64,000 bases of DNA from G963666705 sp963666705 (GCA_963666705.2 CAXXKO010000001.1:124001-188000); one strand, 5' to 3'. Positions 9,472-19,416 are shown, counted from the first letter of the stretch. Made by a program: numbers and translations. The notes: generated from the letters alone by a model not told the origin.

Positions 9472-11040
9472 CTAGATCGGAATCGCCTGGGGGCGGCGCC
9501 GGCGCAGCCAGACCACCACCATCAGCCGCGTCACCATGATTGCGCTGAACATGGAGGTGATGATGCCGATCGAGAGCGTAACGGCGAACCCCTTGATGGG
9601 GCCCGCGCCGAGGCCGAACAGCAGGAGTGCCGCGATCAGCGTCGTGAAGTTGGAATCGATAATGGTGGAGAGCGCCCGCCGGTAGCCGGCGTCGATGGCG
9701 GAGATGGGCGTGCGCCCGCCCCGGATCTCCTCCCTGATGCGCTCGAAGATCAGCACGTTGGCATCGACGGCCATACCGACGGTGAGCACGATTCCGGCGA
9801 TGCCGGGCAGGGTGAGTGTCGCCTGCAAGGCTGAAAGCGTGCCCATGATCAGCACCAGGTTGATGAGGAGCGCCACATTGGCCATCAGCCCGAAGAGCCC
9901 GTAAGCCGCCGCCATGAAGACCAGCACGGCGATGAGGCCGATGACGCTCGCCACCTCGCCCGCGGCGATCGAATCGGCGCCAAGGCTCGGCCCCACCGTC
10001 CGCTCCTCGAGGATCAGCAAGGGCGCCGGCAGGGCGCCCGCGCGCAGCAGCAGCGAGAGATCCTGGGCCGATTCGGTGGTGAAGCTGCCGGATATGATGC
10101 CGTTGCCGCCCAGGATGGGCTCGCGGATCACGGGCGCGCTGATGACCTTGTCGTCGAGCACGATGGCCAGGAACTCGCCCGTATGCTCGCTCGTCACGCG
10201 GCCGAACTTCTTGGCGCCCGCGGTATCGAAGCGGAAGCTCACGACCGCTTCACCGGTCTGGAAGCTCGGCTGGGCGTCGATCAGGCGGTCGCCGCTCACT
10301 TCCACCCGCTTGCGCACGACGTAATAGCGCAGGGGCGCGCCCTCCTCGCCCTCGCCTGGCAGCAGCGCCGTCCCGGGCGGCACGGCCATGCCGGGCTGCC
10401 CCTGGGGGGTGTTGGGGTCGAGCAGGTGGAAGGTCAGCTTCGCCGTCTGGCCCAGGATGTCCTTGATGCGCTCGGGGTCGTCGACGCCGGGAAGCTGCAC
10501 CAGGATGCGGTCCGTGCCCTGGCGCTGGATGGTCGGCTCCTTGGTGCCGAATTCGTCGATGCGCCGGCGCACGATCTCGACCGATTGCTCGATCGCCGCG
10601 TCCTTGCGCGACCGCACGGCCTCCTCGGAAAGCGCGAGGCGCACGGTGCCACCATCGCCCAAGGTGATCGACGCGCCGCTGTCGAGCCCGTCGAGGAGGC
10701 TTTGGACGGCCTCTCCGTCGGCCGGATCGCGGAGCTGCAGCCTGACCGCCGTTCCTTCGGCGCCCAGACCGCGATAGCCGATCCGTTCCTGCCTCAGGCT
10801 CGAGCGCACCTCATCGACGAGGGCTTCGAGGTCCTCCTCGATCACGGTCACGGCATCGACCTCGAGCAGGAGGTGCGAGCCGCCCTGGAGGTCGAGGCCG
10901 AGGCTGATCTGCTGGCTCGGCAGCCAATCGGGCAGGCCCTCCATGGTCGCCTTGCCGAACAGGTTGGGCACCGCGAAGACCAAGCCCAGGAAGCAGAGGA
11001 CCAGGACGGTGACGACCTGCCAGCGCGGGATATTGACCAT
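9472..11040 (-). CDS. secD: SecD protein-export membrane protein
   Basis: 522-aa partner of SecF. An N-terminal helix (VVTVLVLCFLGLVFAVPNL) is followed by LGLDLQGGSHLLLEV, a large periplasmic region with the P1-like DEFGTKEPTIQRQGTDRILVQLPG block, and a C-terminal six-helix bundle containing GMAVDANVLIFERIREE and TTLIAALLLFGLGAGPIKGFAVTLSIG. Length and order are normal. The gene sits between yajC (18 bp upstream) and secF. Confidence 0.97.
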   Translation of the reverse strand: MVNIPRWQVVTVLVLCFLGLVFAVPNLFGKATMEGLPDWLPSQQISLGLDLQGGSHLLLEVDAVTVIEEDLEALVDEVRSSLRQERIGYRGLGAEGTAVRLQLRDPADGEAVQSLLDGLDSGASITLGDGGTVRLALSEEAVRSRKDAAIEQSVEIVRRRIDEFGTKEPTIQRQGTDRILVQLPGVDDPERIKDILGQTAKLTFHLLDPNTPQGQPGMAVPPGTALLPGEGEEGAPLRYYVVRKRVEVSGDRLIDAQPSFQTGEAVVSFRFDTAGAKKFGRVTSEHTGEFLAIVLDDKVISAPVIREPILGGNGIISGSFTTESAQDLSLLLRAGALPAPLLILEERTVGPSLGADSIAAGEVASVIGLIAVLVFMAAAYGLFGLMANVALLINLVLIMGTLSALQATLTLPGIAGIVLTVGMAVDANVLIFERIREEIRGGRTPISAIDAGYRRALSTIIDSNFTTLIAALLLFGLGAGPIKGFAVTLSIGIITSMFSAIMVTRLMVVVWLRRRRPQAIPI

Positions 11041-11058
11041 GTCGGGTGGCGGCCTGGA

Positions 11059-11469
11059 TCAGTCGTCGGCGGCCTTGCGCCCGAAGCGCCCAAAGCGCCC
11101 GCCGCGCTTGACGGCCCCATCGTCGTCGCCATCGCCCTTCTTCGCCGGCTCATCGGCGGCGCCGGGCTTGGAGACCACGTCCATGAGGGTATCGCGGCGC
11201 ACGCGCACGCGCGTGTTCTCGGCGATCTCGACCACGATCTCATAATCATCGACGATGCGGGTCACGCTGCCGATCAGGCCCCCGCCCGTCACCACCCGGT
11301 CGCCCCGGCGCACGGCCTGCACCTTGACCTTGTGGTCCTTCGCCTTCTTCTGCTGCGGCCGGATGAGCAGGAAGTAGAAGACGACGAAGATGAGGACGAT
11401 CGGCAAGAACTGCATCATGCCGAATGCACCGCCGCCCTCCTCCTGCGCGTAAGCTGGCGATATGAACAT
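11059..11469 (-). CDS. yajC: YajC preprotein translocase subunit
   Basis: 136-aa single-span protein associated with SecDF. One membrane helix (FLPIVLIFVVFYFLLIRPQ, about residues 20-40) is followed by the family motif QQKKAKDHKVKVQAVRRGDRVVTGGGLIG. The tail (from about residue 100) is unusually charged and basic, ending RGGRFGRFGRK. The start at 11469 (MFISPAYAQ) was chosen because it gives the normal family N-terminus, preceded by AGGTGCCC. It heads the yajC-secD-secF-Mth938 unit. Confidence 0.95.
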   Translation of the reverse strand: MFISPAYAQEEGGGAFGMMQFLPIVLIFVVFYFLLIRPQQKKAKDHKVKVQAVRRGDRVVTGGGLIGSVTRIVDDYEIVVEIAENTRVRVRRDTLMDVVSKPGAADEPAKKGDGDDDGAVKRGGRFGRFGRKAADD

Positions 11470-11703
11470 CGGGCACCTCTGGGAATGGTCCGCGCGGCTT
11501 GTGTCGATATGGGCCTGGGCACGACCGCCGCAATGCCCGCGCCCGGCCCGGCCGCGGTCGCGCGCAACATAGCCGCAACCGCCGCGCGGGGCAAACCGCT
11601 TCATCCCAGGCGGGCACGGTGATTGACCTCGTTTGTGCGCGCGCCTAGTGTCCCGCGCGATTCCAGCGGACGCTCGGCCGCGGGCACGAAATCGAGACCG
11701 ACC

Positions 11704-12567
11704 ATGAGCGAGACAGAGCGCGAGGCCCTGCTGCGGCGCATAGCCGACGCCCTCGAGCGCCTGGCGCCCCAGGTGCCGGCCGCGGCGGGCCTCGACGGCG
11801 CCGATGCCTTCATCTGGCATCCCGAGGGCGAGTGGCTGGAGGCCGTTGCCCGGATCAACCGGCTCGACCTCGGCCTGCTGAAGGGCATCGAGCGGCAGCG
11901 CGACACCCTGCTCGACAACACCCGCCGCTTCGCCCGCGACCTGCCCGCCAACAACGCGCTCCTGTGGGGTGCGCGCGGCACGGGCAAGAGCTCGCTGGTG
12001 AAGTCCGTCCACGCGGCCGTCAGCGCCGAGGTGGAGGGCGGCTTGGCGCTCATCGAGATCCACCGCGAGGACGTCGCCTCCCTGCCCCGCCTCCTCGGCG
12101 TGCTGCGCTCGGCGGCCCGGCGCGTCATCCTCTATTGCGACGACCTCTCGTTCGATAGCGGCGATTCGAGCTACAAATCCTTGAAGGCCGTGCTCGAAGG
12201 CGGCATCGAGGGCCGGCCCGCGAACGTCATCTTCTACGCCACCTCCAACCGGCGCCACCTCATGCCGCGCGACATGATCGAGAACGAGCGCTCGACCGCG
12301 ATCGCACCCGCCGAGGCGGTGGACGAGAAGGTCTCGCTCTCGGACCGTTTCGGCCTATGGCTCGGCTTCCACGTTTGCGACCAGGAGACCTATTTCGCCA
12401 TCGTCGAGGGCTACGCCGAGGCCTTCGGGCTCGAGATGGACAGGGCCACCCTGCGTGCCGAGGCGAGCGAATGGTCCGTCACCCGGGGCGCCCGCTCGGG
12501 CCGCGTCGCCTGGCAGTTCATCCAGGACCTGGCGGGCCGGCTCGGCCAGCGGATCGACCTGGATTAA
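11704..12567 (+). CDS. DUF815 family AAA-type ATPase
   Basis: 287-aa ATP-binding protein. Walker A is GARGTGKSS near residues 89-97, Walker B is ILYCDDLSF near 140, and ATSNRRHLMPRDMIEN near 180 resembles the sensor-1 region of AAA proteins. The C-terminal half (LSDRFGLWLGFHVCDQETY) is characteristic of DUF815. The cellular role is unknown. It is the only plus-strand gene within this long minus-strand block. Its 3' end overlaps the M23 peptidase reading frame antisense by 213 bp. Confidence 0.88.
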   Translation: MSETEREALLRRIADALERLAPQVPAAAGLDGADAFIWHPEGEWLEAVARINRLDLGLLKGIERQRDTLLDNTRRFARDLPANNALLWGARGTGKSSLVKSVHAAVSAEVEGGLALIEIHREDVASLPRLLGVLRSAARRVILYCDDLSFDSGDSSYKSLKAVLEGGIEGRPANVIFYATSNRRHLMPRDMIENERSTAIAPAEAVDEKVSLSDRFGLWLGFHVCDQETYFAIVEGYAEAFGLEMDRATLRAEASEWSVTRGARSGRVAWQFIQDLAGRLGQRIDLD

Positions 12568-13590
12568 GCCCGGCGGCCAGGCTGAAACCTGCCGCTCCGG
12601 CAGCCGGCCGATGGGGTCCAGGGGGCGCGAGCCCTTGCGGATCTCGAAATGGAGCTGGGGCGTGGAGACGCTGCCGGTCGAGCCCACGGTGGCGATCTTC
12701 TGGCCCCGCGTCACCCGGTCGCCGCGGCGCACCAGAAACTGGCCGTTATGGGCGTAGGCAGTGACCCAGCCGTCGGCATGGCGCAGCAGCAAGAGGTTGC
12801 CGAAGCCCCGCAGCTCGTTGCCGGCATAGACGACGACGCCGTTCTCCGCCGCGCGCACCGGCGTGCCGCGATCGGCGGCGATGTTGATGCCGTCGTTGTG
12901 GAGCCCGCCCGCCTTCGACCCGAAGCTCGAAAGAACCCTGCCCTCGACCGGCCACAGGAACCCTTCCTCCGTCCGCGGCGGCGGCGCGATCGCGGCGTGG
13001 CTGGGGGGCGTGGGGCGCATGTCACCGGGCGCCGGGAGCGAGGGGACCGGCGCGGCCGGCGCGGCCGGCTGGACCGGCGCCAGTGGCGCCGTCGTGACCT
13101 CGCCGGCGCCCTGCGGCACGGACGCGACCGCCGTCGCCGCCACCTGGCCCGGCAGCACCAGGCGCTGGCCCACCCAGATCGTATAGGGCGGCTCGACCGC
13201 GTTGGCGCGGACGAGGGCGGACATGCTGACATCGTAGCGCCGGGCCACGCCGTAGACCGTGTCGCCCGCCTCGACCACATGCTCCCGGAGACGCGGCAGG
13301 GCGAGGCGCTGGCCCGGTATGACGATATAAGGCGGGGTCAGGCCATTCGCCTCGATCACCGCCCGCACGCCAAGGTCGGCGCGCCGGGCGATGCCGTAGA
13401 CCGTGTCGCCCGCCCGCACCACGTAGCTGTCGCCCAGGGTTCGCCGTGGCGGCGCCTCTCCCGTTCCGGCGGCGTTGGGATAGGCATGGGTGATGGGCTG
13501 GGTCACCGGCCCACAGGCCGCTAGGACCGAAGCGAAAGCCACCGCCGCCGCGAGGCTGGCGCCGACCCGGATGAGGCGCGGGGCCGTCAT
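12355..13590 (-). CDS. LysM/M23-family peptidoglycan-associated lipoprotein (NlpD/EnvC-like)
   Basis: 411-aa envelope protein. The N-terminus is a lipoprotein signal (VAFASVLAACG). Two LysM repeats follow at about residues 55-100 (YVVRAGDTVYGIARRADLG and then VEAGDTVYGVARRYDV), then an Ala/Pro-rich linker. A C-terminal M23 domain starts near residue 210 (GFLWPVEGRVLSSFG, LHNDGINIAA, HNGQFLVRRGDRVTRGQ, LHFEIRKGSRPLDP). The zinc positions look degenerate: GLHNDG keeps H and D, and LHFEIR keeps H. In NlpD-type proteins degenerate sites mean activation of amidases rather than hydrolysis. The homologous part ends near residue 340. The last 70 or so residues are antisense to the DUF815 gene. Confidence 0.88.
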   Translation of the reverse strand: MTAPRLIRVGASLAAAVAFASVLAACGPVTQPITHAYPNAAGTGEAPPRRTLGDSYVVRAGDTVYGIARRADLGVRAVIEANGLTPPYIVIPGQRLALPRLREHVVEAGDTVYGVARRYDVSMSALVRANAVEPPYTIWVGQRLVLPGQVAATAVASVPQGAGEVTTAPLAPVQPAAPAAPVPSLPAPGDMRPTPPSHAAIAPPPRTEEGFLWPVEGRVLSSFGSKAGGLHNDGINIAADRGTPVRAAENGVVVYAGNELRGFGNLLLLRHADGWVTAYAHNGQFLVRRGDRVTRGQKIATVGSTGSVSTPQLHFEIRKGSRPLDPIGRLPERQVSAWPPGLIQVDPLAEPARQVLDELPGDAARAGAPGDGPFARLGTQGGPVHLEPEGLGVALDDGEIGLLVANVEAEP

Positions 13591-14237
13591 TCGCCGTCCA
13601 TCGCATCCGCCGGCATGCCGCCCACGAACGGCACGAAGCGGACCGGGCCGAGGCTCTCGGTCTCCATGCCGTCCTCGGTGCGGGTCATGCGGACGATCGC
13701 CTGGCTGTCGTGCCCGTCCTCGAGCGGCAGCACGATGATGCCGCCCGGGGCAAGCTGCTCGATCAATGCGGGCGGCACGTCCTCCGCCACCGCGCTCACG
13801 ATGATGCGCTCGAAGGGGGCCTGCTCGGGCCAGCCCCGGCTGCCGTCGCCCGGCAGGGTGGTCACGTTGTGGAGGCCCAGTTCGTCGAACCGGGCGATGG
13901 CCTCGCGCAGCAGCTCGCGGTGGCGCTCGATGGTATAGACCCGGCGGCAGAGGTGGGAGAGCACGGCCGCCTGATAGCCCGAGCCCGTCCCCACCTCGAG
14001 CACCTTCATGCGCTCCCCCAGGGACAGCGCCTGGATCATGATCGCCACCACCCTCGGCTCGCTGATGGTCTGGCCGTGACCGATGGGCGGCGCCGTGTTG
14101 ACGTAGGCCTGGTCGCGGAAGGTCTCGGGCACGAAGCGCCCCCGGGGCACCCGCTCGAAGGCCCCGAGCAGGCGCGAATCGGTGATGCCCGCCCGGCGCA
14201 GCTCCATGATCAGCCGGATCATGCGGGTCTCAGACAT
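13587..14237 (-). CDS. pcm: protein-L-isoaspartate O-methyltransferase
   Basis: 216-aa repair enzyme that methylates isoaspartyl residues in aged proteins using SAM. Visible are RGRFVPETFRDQAYVN, the substrate-site motif GHGQTISEPRVVAIM, SAM motif I in VLEVGTGSGYQAAVL, and the downstream AAVAEDVPPALIEQLAPGG region. It overlaps the M23 gene by 4 bp and surE by 8 bp. This surE-pcm-nlpD order is also seen in enterobacteria. Confidence 0.95.
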   Translation of the reverse strand: MSETRMIRLIMELRRAGITDSRLLGAFERVPRGRFVPETFRDQAYVNTAPPIGHGQTISEPRVVAIMIQALSLGERMKVLEVGTGSGYQAAVLSHLCRRVYTIERHRELLREAIARFDELGLHNVTTLPGDGSRGWPEQAPFERIIVSAVAEDVPPALIEQLAPGGIIVLPLEDGHDSQAIVRMTRTEDGMETESLGPVRFVPFVGGMPADAMDGE

Positions 14238-15003
14238 TGGCGAACGCCTCCCCCAGGGCCTTCATGCCGCCCCGGTGGGTGAGGTCGAGATGGAGCGGCG
14301 TGATGGCGATATACCCGTCGCTCACGACGCTGATGTCGGTGCCCCGGCGGCTCGCGTCCTCGTCGCGCTGGGTGGTGATCCAGTAGTAGGGCTTGCCGCG
14401 CGGGTCGCGGCGCTCCTCGAGCAGGCTGCCGATCTTGCGCCGGCCCAGGCGGGCCAGGGTGATGCCCTTGACCGCCGCCGCGGCGACATCCGGGACGTTC
14501 ACGTTGATGAGCACGTTGCGCCCCCAGCCCCGCGCCACGAGGCGGCGGATGATATCGGCGGCGAAGTGCTCTATCGTCGCCCATTTGGTGGGCTCGTCGT
14601 AGGCTGAGAGCTGGCTGAGGGCGATCGACGGGATGCCCAGGAGGGTTCCCTCCATGGCCGCGGCGACGGTCCTGGAATAGGTCACGTCCTCGCCCAGGTT
14701 GCCGCCCCGGTTGACGCCCGAGAGCACCAGGTCGGGCGGCCGGTCCTCGAGGATCTTGCGCACGGCGAGGAGGACGGCGTCCGTCGGCGTGCCGTCGACC
14801 GCATAGCGGCGCTCGGCGAGCGGGCGGATGCGGAGTGGCCGCGTGATGGTGAGCGAATGGCTGGCGCCGCTCTGCTCGCTCTCGGGCGCCACCACCCAGA
14901 CATCGTCCGAGAGCGCGCCGGCGATGCGCTCCAGCACCTTGAGGCCCGAGGCGTGGATGCCGTCGTCGTTGCTCAGGAGGATGCGCGCCTTCGCGAGGTC
15001 CAT
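14230..15003 (-). CDS. surE: SurE 5'/3'-nucleotidase
   Basis: 257-aa survival-protein nucleotidase that dephosphorylates nucleoside monophosphates. The metal-binding start ILLSNDDGIHASG is intact, and VVAPESEQSGASHSLT, DGTPTDAVLLAV and LVLSGVNRGGNLGEDVTYSGT-like (here YSRTV) motifs are present. The start at 15003 (MDLAKARILL) is preferred because GAGG lies 8 bp upstream. An in-frame ATG at 15018 has no ribosome-binding site and overlaps serS. Confidence 0.95.
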   Translation of the reverse strand: MDLAKARILLSNDDGIHASGLKVLERIAGALSDDVWVVAPESEQSGASHSLTITRPLRIRPLAERRYAVDGTPTDAVLLAVRKILEDRPPDLVLSGVNRGGNLGEDVTYSRTVAAAMEGTLLGIPSIALSQLSAYDEPTKWATIEHFAADIIRRLVARGWGRNVLINVNVPDVAAAAVKGITLARLGRRKIGSLLEERRDPRGKPYYWITTQRDEDASRRGTDISVVSDGYIAITPLHLDLTHRGGMKALGEAFANV

Positions 15004-15010
15004 GGGTGCC

Positions 15011-16546
15011 TCAAACATCGGCCGCGATCGCTTCGAGGCCGCCCATGTAGGGCCGAAGCGCCTCGGGCACCAGCACGGAGCCGTCGGCGCGCTGGTAATT
15101 CTCGATGACGGCGATCAGCGCCCGGCCCACGGCGAGGCCCGAGCCGTTGAGGGTATGGACGAAGCGCGTGCCCTTGCCCTCCTTGGGCCGGAAGCGCGCA
15201 TTCATGCGCCGGGCCTGGAAGTCGCCGCAGTTCGAGCAGCTCGAGATCTCCCGGTAGGTGCCCTGGCCCGGCAGCCAGACCTCGATATCGTGGGTCTTGC
15301 GCGCCGCGAAGCCCATGTCGCCCGAGCTCAACAGCACCACCCGGTAGTGGAGGCCGAGGCGCTTGAGGATCTCCTCGGCGCAGCCCGTCATGCGATTCAG
15401 CTCGGCGTCCGAGTGGTCGGGATGGGCGATGCTGACCAGCTCGACCTTGTAGAACTGGTGCTGACGCAGCATGCCGCGGGTGTCCTTGCCCGCCGCCCCG
15501 GCCTCGGCCCGGAAGCAGCCCGTGTGGGCGACGAAGCGGAGCGGCAGCGCCGCCTCCTCCAGGATCTCCCCCGCCACCAAGTTGGTGAGCGGCACCTCCG
15601 CCGTGGGGATGAGCCACCGTTGCTCATACAATCCCTTTGTTTGCAACTCTTCCTCAAACATTTGCACGACCAAGTCCTCAAACTCAGACTGGTGTTTTTT
15701 TCGATATTTATCAAAATCAAAGTTTTCAAACGATTGCTCTTCATTTCTCCAGCTCTCAATTCTATTCAAGAATTGAGGCCACATCCGTGTCTGTACGCGC
15801 CGACCGAGGTCAATTGGATCTAGTACTTGAGTCTTAAAGAGGTCCTCGCTGAACTTGGGGAGCTGGCCGGTGCCGGTGAGCGCCGTATCGCGCACCAGCA
15901 TGGGCGGGCTCACCTCGAGGTAGCCGAACTCGCGTGTGTGAGTATCGAGCATGAAATCGGCCAGGGCGCGCTCGAGCCGCGCGAGCGCCCCGCTCAAAAC
16001 CACGAAGCGGGAGCCCGAGAGCTTGGCCGCGCGCTCGAAATCCATCAGACCGAGCGCCTCGCCGATGTCGAAATGCTCCTTGGGCACGAAATCGAAGGCG
16101 GGCGCCTCGCCGACTTTGCGGATTTCCCGGTTGGCGCCCTCGTCCTCGCCCACCGGCACGTCGTCCGCGGGCTGGTTGGGCAGACCCTCAAGCACAGACC
16201 TAAGTTCGTTCGCAGCCCGGCGCTCCTCCCCACTAACGCGTTGGTGATCATTCTTGAGCCGGCTGACCTCTTCGATTAAAGCGGCTGCACTTTTCTCAGA
16301 CACGTTCATGTTCATGTCCGTGCGTAGCATCATTAGATTATTGTCGTCCTCGCTCTTCTGCTTGGTGGCGGCGATCAGCTTTGAGATTTCGTTGCGCCGG
16401 GTCTGGATCTTCTGGAGTCTGGTCTGGGCCGCGCGCCGGGCGGCGTCGAGCGCGATCAATTCCTGCGCCCGCGGCGGCAGGCCCCGCCGGCGCAGGCCCT
16501 CGTCGAAGGGCTCGGGGTTATCGCGGATCCATCGGATGTCGTACAT
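15011..16546 (-). CDS. serS: seryl-tRNA synthetase with two AT-rich expansions
   Basis: Class II enzyme charging tRNA-Ser. At 511 aa it is about 80 residues longer than the usual bacterial length. The N-terminal coiled-coil arm (residues about 30-120) has an Asn/Met-rich extension around 65-100. Motif 1 region (FGYLEVSPPMLV) and the LPKFSEDLFKT segment lead directly into an insertion of about 70 residues (240-309, bases 15620-15829). The core then resumes at RWLIPTAEVPLTNL. Motif 2 (TGCFRAEAGAAGKDTRGMLRQHQF) and motif 3 (LNGSGLAVGRALIAVIENYQ) are intact. Both expansions are in frame and clearly AT-richer than the rest. The reading frame is otherwise complete, so the enzyme is probably active. 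Confidence 0.95.
   Translation of the reverse strand: MYDIRWIRDNPEPFDEGLRRRGLPPRAQELIALDAARRAAQTRLQKIQTRRNEISKLIAATKQKSEDDNNLMMLRTDMNMNVSEKSAAALIEEVSRLKNDHQRVSGEERRAANELRSVLEGLPNQPADDVPVGEDEGANREIRKVGEAPAFDFVPKEHFDIGEALGLMDFERAAKLSGSRFVVLSGALARLERALADFMLDTHTREFGYLEVSPPMLVRDTALTGTGQLPKFSEDLFKTQVLDPIDLGRRVQTRMWPQFLNRIESWRNEEQSFENFDFDKYRKKHQSEFEDLVVQMFEEELQTKGLYEQRWLIPTAEVPLTNLVAGEILEEAALPLRFVAHTGCFRAEAGAAGKDTRGMLRQHQFYKVELVSIAHPDHSDAELNRMTGCAEEILKRLGLHYRVVLLSSGDMGFAARKTHDIEVWLPGQGTYREISSCSNCGDFQARRMNARFRPKEGKGTRFVHTLNGSGLAVGRALIAVIENYQRADGSVLVPEALRPYMGGLEAIAADV
15620..15829 (-). other. AT-rich in-frame insertion inside serS
   Basis: About 210 bp encode roughly residues 240-309 of SerS, between LFKT and RWLIPTAEV, where typical alphaproteobacterial enzymes have only a few residues. 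The inserted peptide is rich in Phe, Glu, Asn, Gln and Lys. The coding strand uses AT-rich codons (runs of A and T near 15690-15730) unlike the flanking GC-rich gene. I do not recognise the peptide. Confidence 0.8.
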
Positions 16547-16630
16547 GGGCGGCCTGGGCTCCCGCGCGCGCGATCGGTTCGGGCGCGATGTTATACGAAT
16601 CCGCGCCCGCGCCGTCCACCGGCCCGCGCC

Positions 16631-17491
16631 TCAGCGGTCCATGTTGAAGTCGGTGTCGTCGTCGAGGCCGTCGCCGTCGTCATCGCCGTCGGGCGGGCTG
16701 TCCGTCGCGGCCTCTTCTTCCTCTTCGGCCTCCGCGCCGCGCTTACGCTCGATCAGCTTCACGAGCCAGATCGAGACCTCGTAGAGCAGCATGATGGGCA
16801 CCGCGAGGCCGAGCTGGCTGACCACGTCGGGCGGGGTCAGGATGGCCGCGGCCACGAAGGCGAGCACGATGGCGTAGCGCCGCTGTTTGGCCAGGCCCTT
16901 GGACGAGACGATACCGACCCGGCCGAGGAGGGTCAGCAGCACGGGCAGCTCGAACCCCACGCCGAAGGCGAAGATGAGGCGCATGGAGAGGCTCAGATAC
17001 TCGTTCACCTTGGGCTCGAGCTGGATCGCCAGTTCGCCCTCCCCGCCCGTCGTCTGAAACCCGAGAAAGAAGCTCCAGGCCATTGGAATCACGAGGTAAT
17101 AGACGAAGGCGCCACCGACCAGGAACAGGATCGGCGTGGCGATCAGGAAGGGCAGGAATGCCTTGCGCTCGTGCTTGTAGAGGCCAGGCGCCACGAACAT
17201 CCAGATTTGCATCGAAATGAAGGGAAAGGAGATGAAGGCAGCGGTGAAGAAGGCCACCTTCACGTAGGTGAAGAAAGCCTCGTGGAGGGCCGTGTAGATC
17301 AGCCGGTGGTTGGGCGTGCCCGCGAACTCCCGCGCCAGCGGGGCAACGAGAAAGGCGAAGAGTTCGTCCGCGAAGTAATAGCTGCCTATGAAGACGAAGA
17401 TGAAGGCGACGGCCGAATAGATCAGGCGGCTGCGCAGCTCCGCCAAATGTTCGAGCAACGGCATGCGGTGTTCACCGGCATCCACCGCCAT
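16631..17491 (-). CDS. tatC: TatC twin-arginine translocase subunit
   Basis: 286-aa inner-membrane receptor for twin-arginine signal peptides. It begins with the family start MPLLEHLAELRSRLIYS after a short leader. Six helices follow, with FPFISMQIWMFVAPGLYKHERKAF, FLGGAFVYYLVIP-like (here FLVGGAFVYYLVIP), FAFGVGFELPVLL and LTPPDVVSQLGLAVPIMLLYE. The acidic C-terminal tail (EEEEEAAT, DGDDDGDGLDDD) is longer than usual. It is 3 bp downstream of tatB. Confidence 0.97.
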   Translation of the reverse strand: MAVDAGEHRMPLLEHLAELRSRLIYSAVAFIFVFIGSYYFADELFAFLVAPLAREFAGTPNHRLIYTALHEAFFTYVKVAFFTAAFISFPFISMQIWMFVAPGLYKHERKAFLPFLIATPILFLVGGAFVYYLVIPMAWSFFLGFQTTGGEGELAIQLEPKVNEYLSLSMRLIFAFGVGFELPVLLTLLGRVGIVSSKGLAKQRRYAIVLAFVAAAILTPPDVVSQLGLAVPIMLLYEVSIWLVKLIERKRGAEAEEEEEAATDSPPDGDDDGDGLDDDTDFNMDR

Positions 17492-17494
17492 GCG

Positions 17495-17947
17495 TCAGGC
17501 GCTCGCCTGGGGCTTGGGCTCGCCCGCCGCCTCCCCGTCGCCCGCCTCCGCCGGCGACTCGGGCTCTTGCCCCGTGACGGCCGGCGCGGCCTGTTCGGTC
17601 ACCGCCGGCGCGACGGTCTCGGGGACAGCCGGCTTTTCCACCGTCCTGGCCTTGGCGGGCTCGTCCACCTTGAGGGACTTCTTGATGGACCCGGTGGGAT
17701 CGATGGTCTCTTCGATCTTGCGCCCGAGGTCCCCGCGCGAGAAGGTCTTGATCTCCTTTTGCACGTCGTCGAGCTCGGCCTCGCGGACGAGGTCGTCGAC
17801 GCCCCTCTGGAACTCGCGCGTCAGGCCGCGCGCCTTGCGGACCCAATAGGCGACGTTCTTGAGTGCGCTCGGCAAGTCTTTCGGCCCGATCACGATCAGC
17901 GCGATCACCGCGATGATCAGTATCTCGGTCCAGCCCAGATCGAACAT
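17495..17947 (-). CDS. tatB: TatB twin-arginine translocase subunit
   Basis: 150-aa single-span partner of TatC. It has the N-terminal helix FDLGWTEILIIAVIALIVIGPKDLPSAL with the conserved GPKDLP turn, an amphipathic helix (NVAYWVRKARGLTREFQRGVDDLVRE), and a Pro/Ala/Glu-rich tail. It lies between tatA and tatC in the expected order. Confidence 0.96.
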   Translation of the reverse strand: MFDLGWTEILIIAVIALIVIGPKDLPSALKNVAYWVRKARGLTREFQRGVDDLVREAELDDVQKEIKTFSRGDLGRKIEETIDPTGSIKKSLKVDEPAKARTVEKPAVPETVAPAVTEQAAPAVTGQEPESPAEAGDGEAAGEPKPQASA

Positions 17948-18002
17948 GGCCCCTCAACCATTCGCGGCCCCGAGCCCAACGCCGGGCGGCGGCCGCCCTG
18001 CG

Positions 18003-18242
18003 TCAGGTCTTGGCGGCCTCGTCCTTGCGGGCGCCCGTTTTCACGACGGGATCCTCGCTGGAGCTCAGGACCGGAGCAGCGCCGCTGGCGCTCTCCTCAT
18101 CCTCCTCCTTGAGGCCCTTCTTGAAGCTCTTCACGCCTTTGGCCATGTCTCCCATGATCTTGGAGATCTTGCCGCCGCCACCGAACAGCAGCAGGACCAC
18201 GGCCAGGACGACGAGCCAGTGCCAGATACTAAAACTTCCCAT
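18003..18242 (-). CDS. tatA: TatA twin-arginine translocase subunit
   Basis: 79-aa pore-forming Tat subunit. It has a short helix SIWHWLVVLAVVLLLFGGGGKISKIMGDMAKGVKSFKKGL with the FG hinge and amphipathic helix, then a polar tail. The start at 18242 was chosen because AAGGAG lies 8 bp upstream and it gives the canonical MGSFSIWHW start. An upstream in-frame ATG at 18263 is unlikely. Confidence 0.96.
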   Translation of the reverse strand: MGSFSIWHWLVVLAVVLLLFGGGGKISKIMGDMAKGVKSFKKGLKEEDEESASGAAPVLSSSEDPVVKTGARKDEAAKT

Positions 18243-18315
18243 GAGCTCGCTCCTTGGAATCAATTGCGACGGATGATGGCAGAATCGGCCATGACCCGCA
18301 ATGTCGCCTCTCCGC

Positions 18316-19408
<1,093 letters not shown>

Positions 19409-19416
<8 letters not shown>

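Noticed and set aside
12649..13524. Plus-strand open frame opposite the M23 gene
   Set aside because: Antisense to the clear LysM/M23 domains, with no family match.
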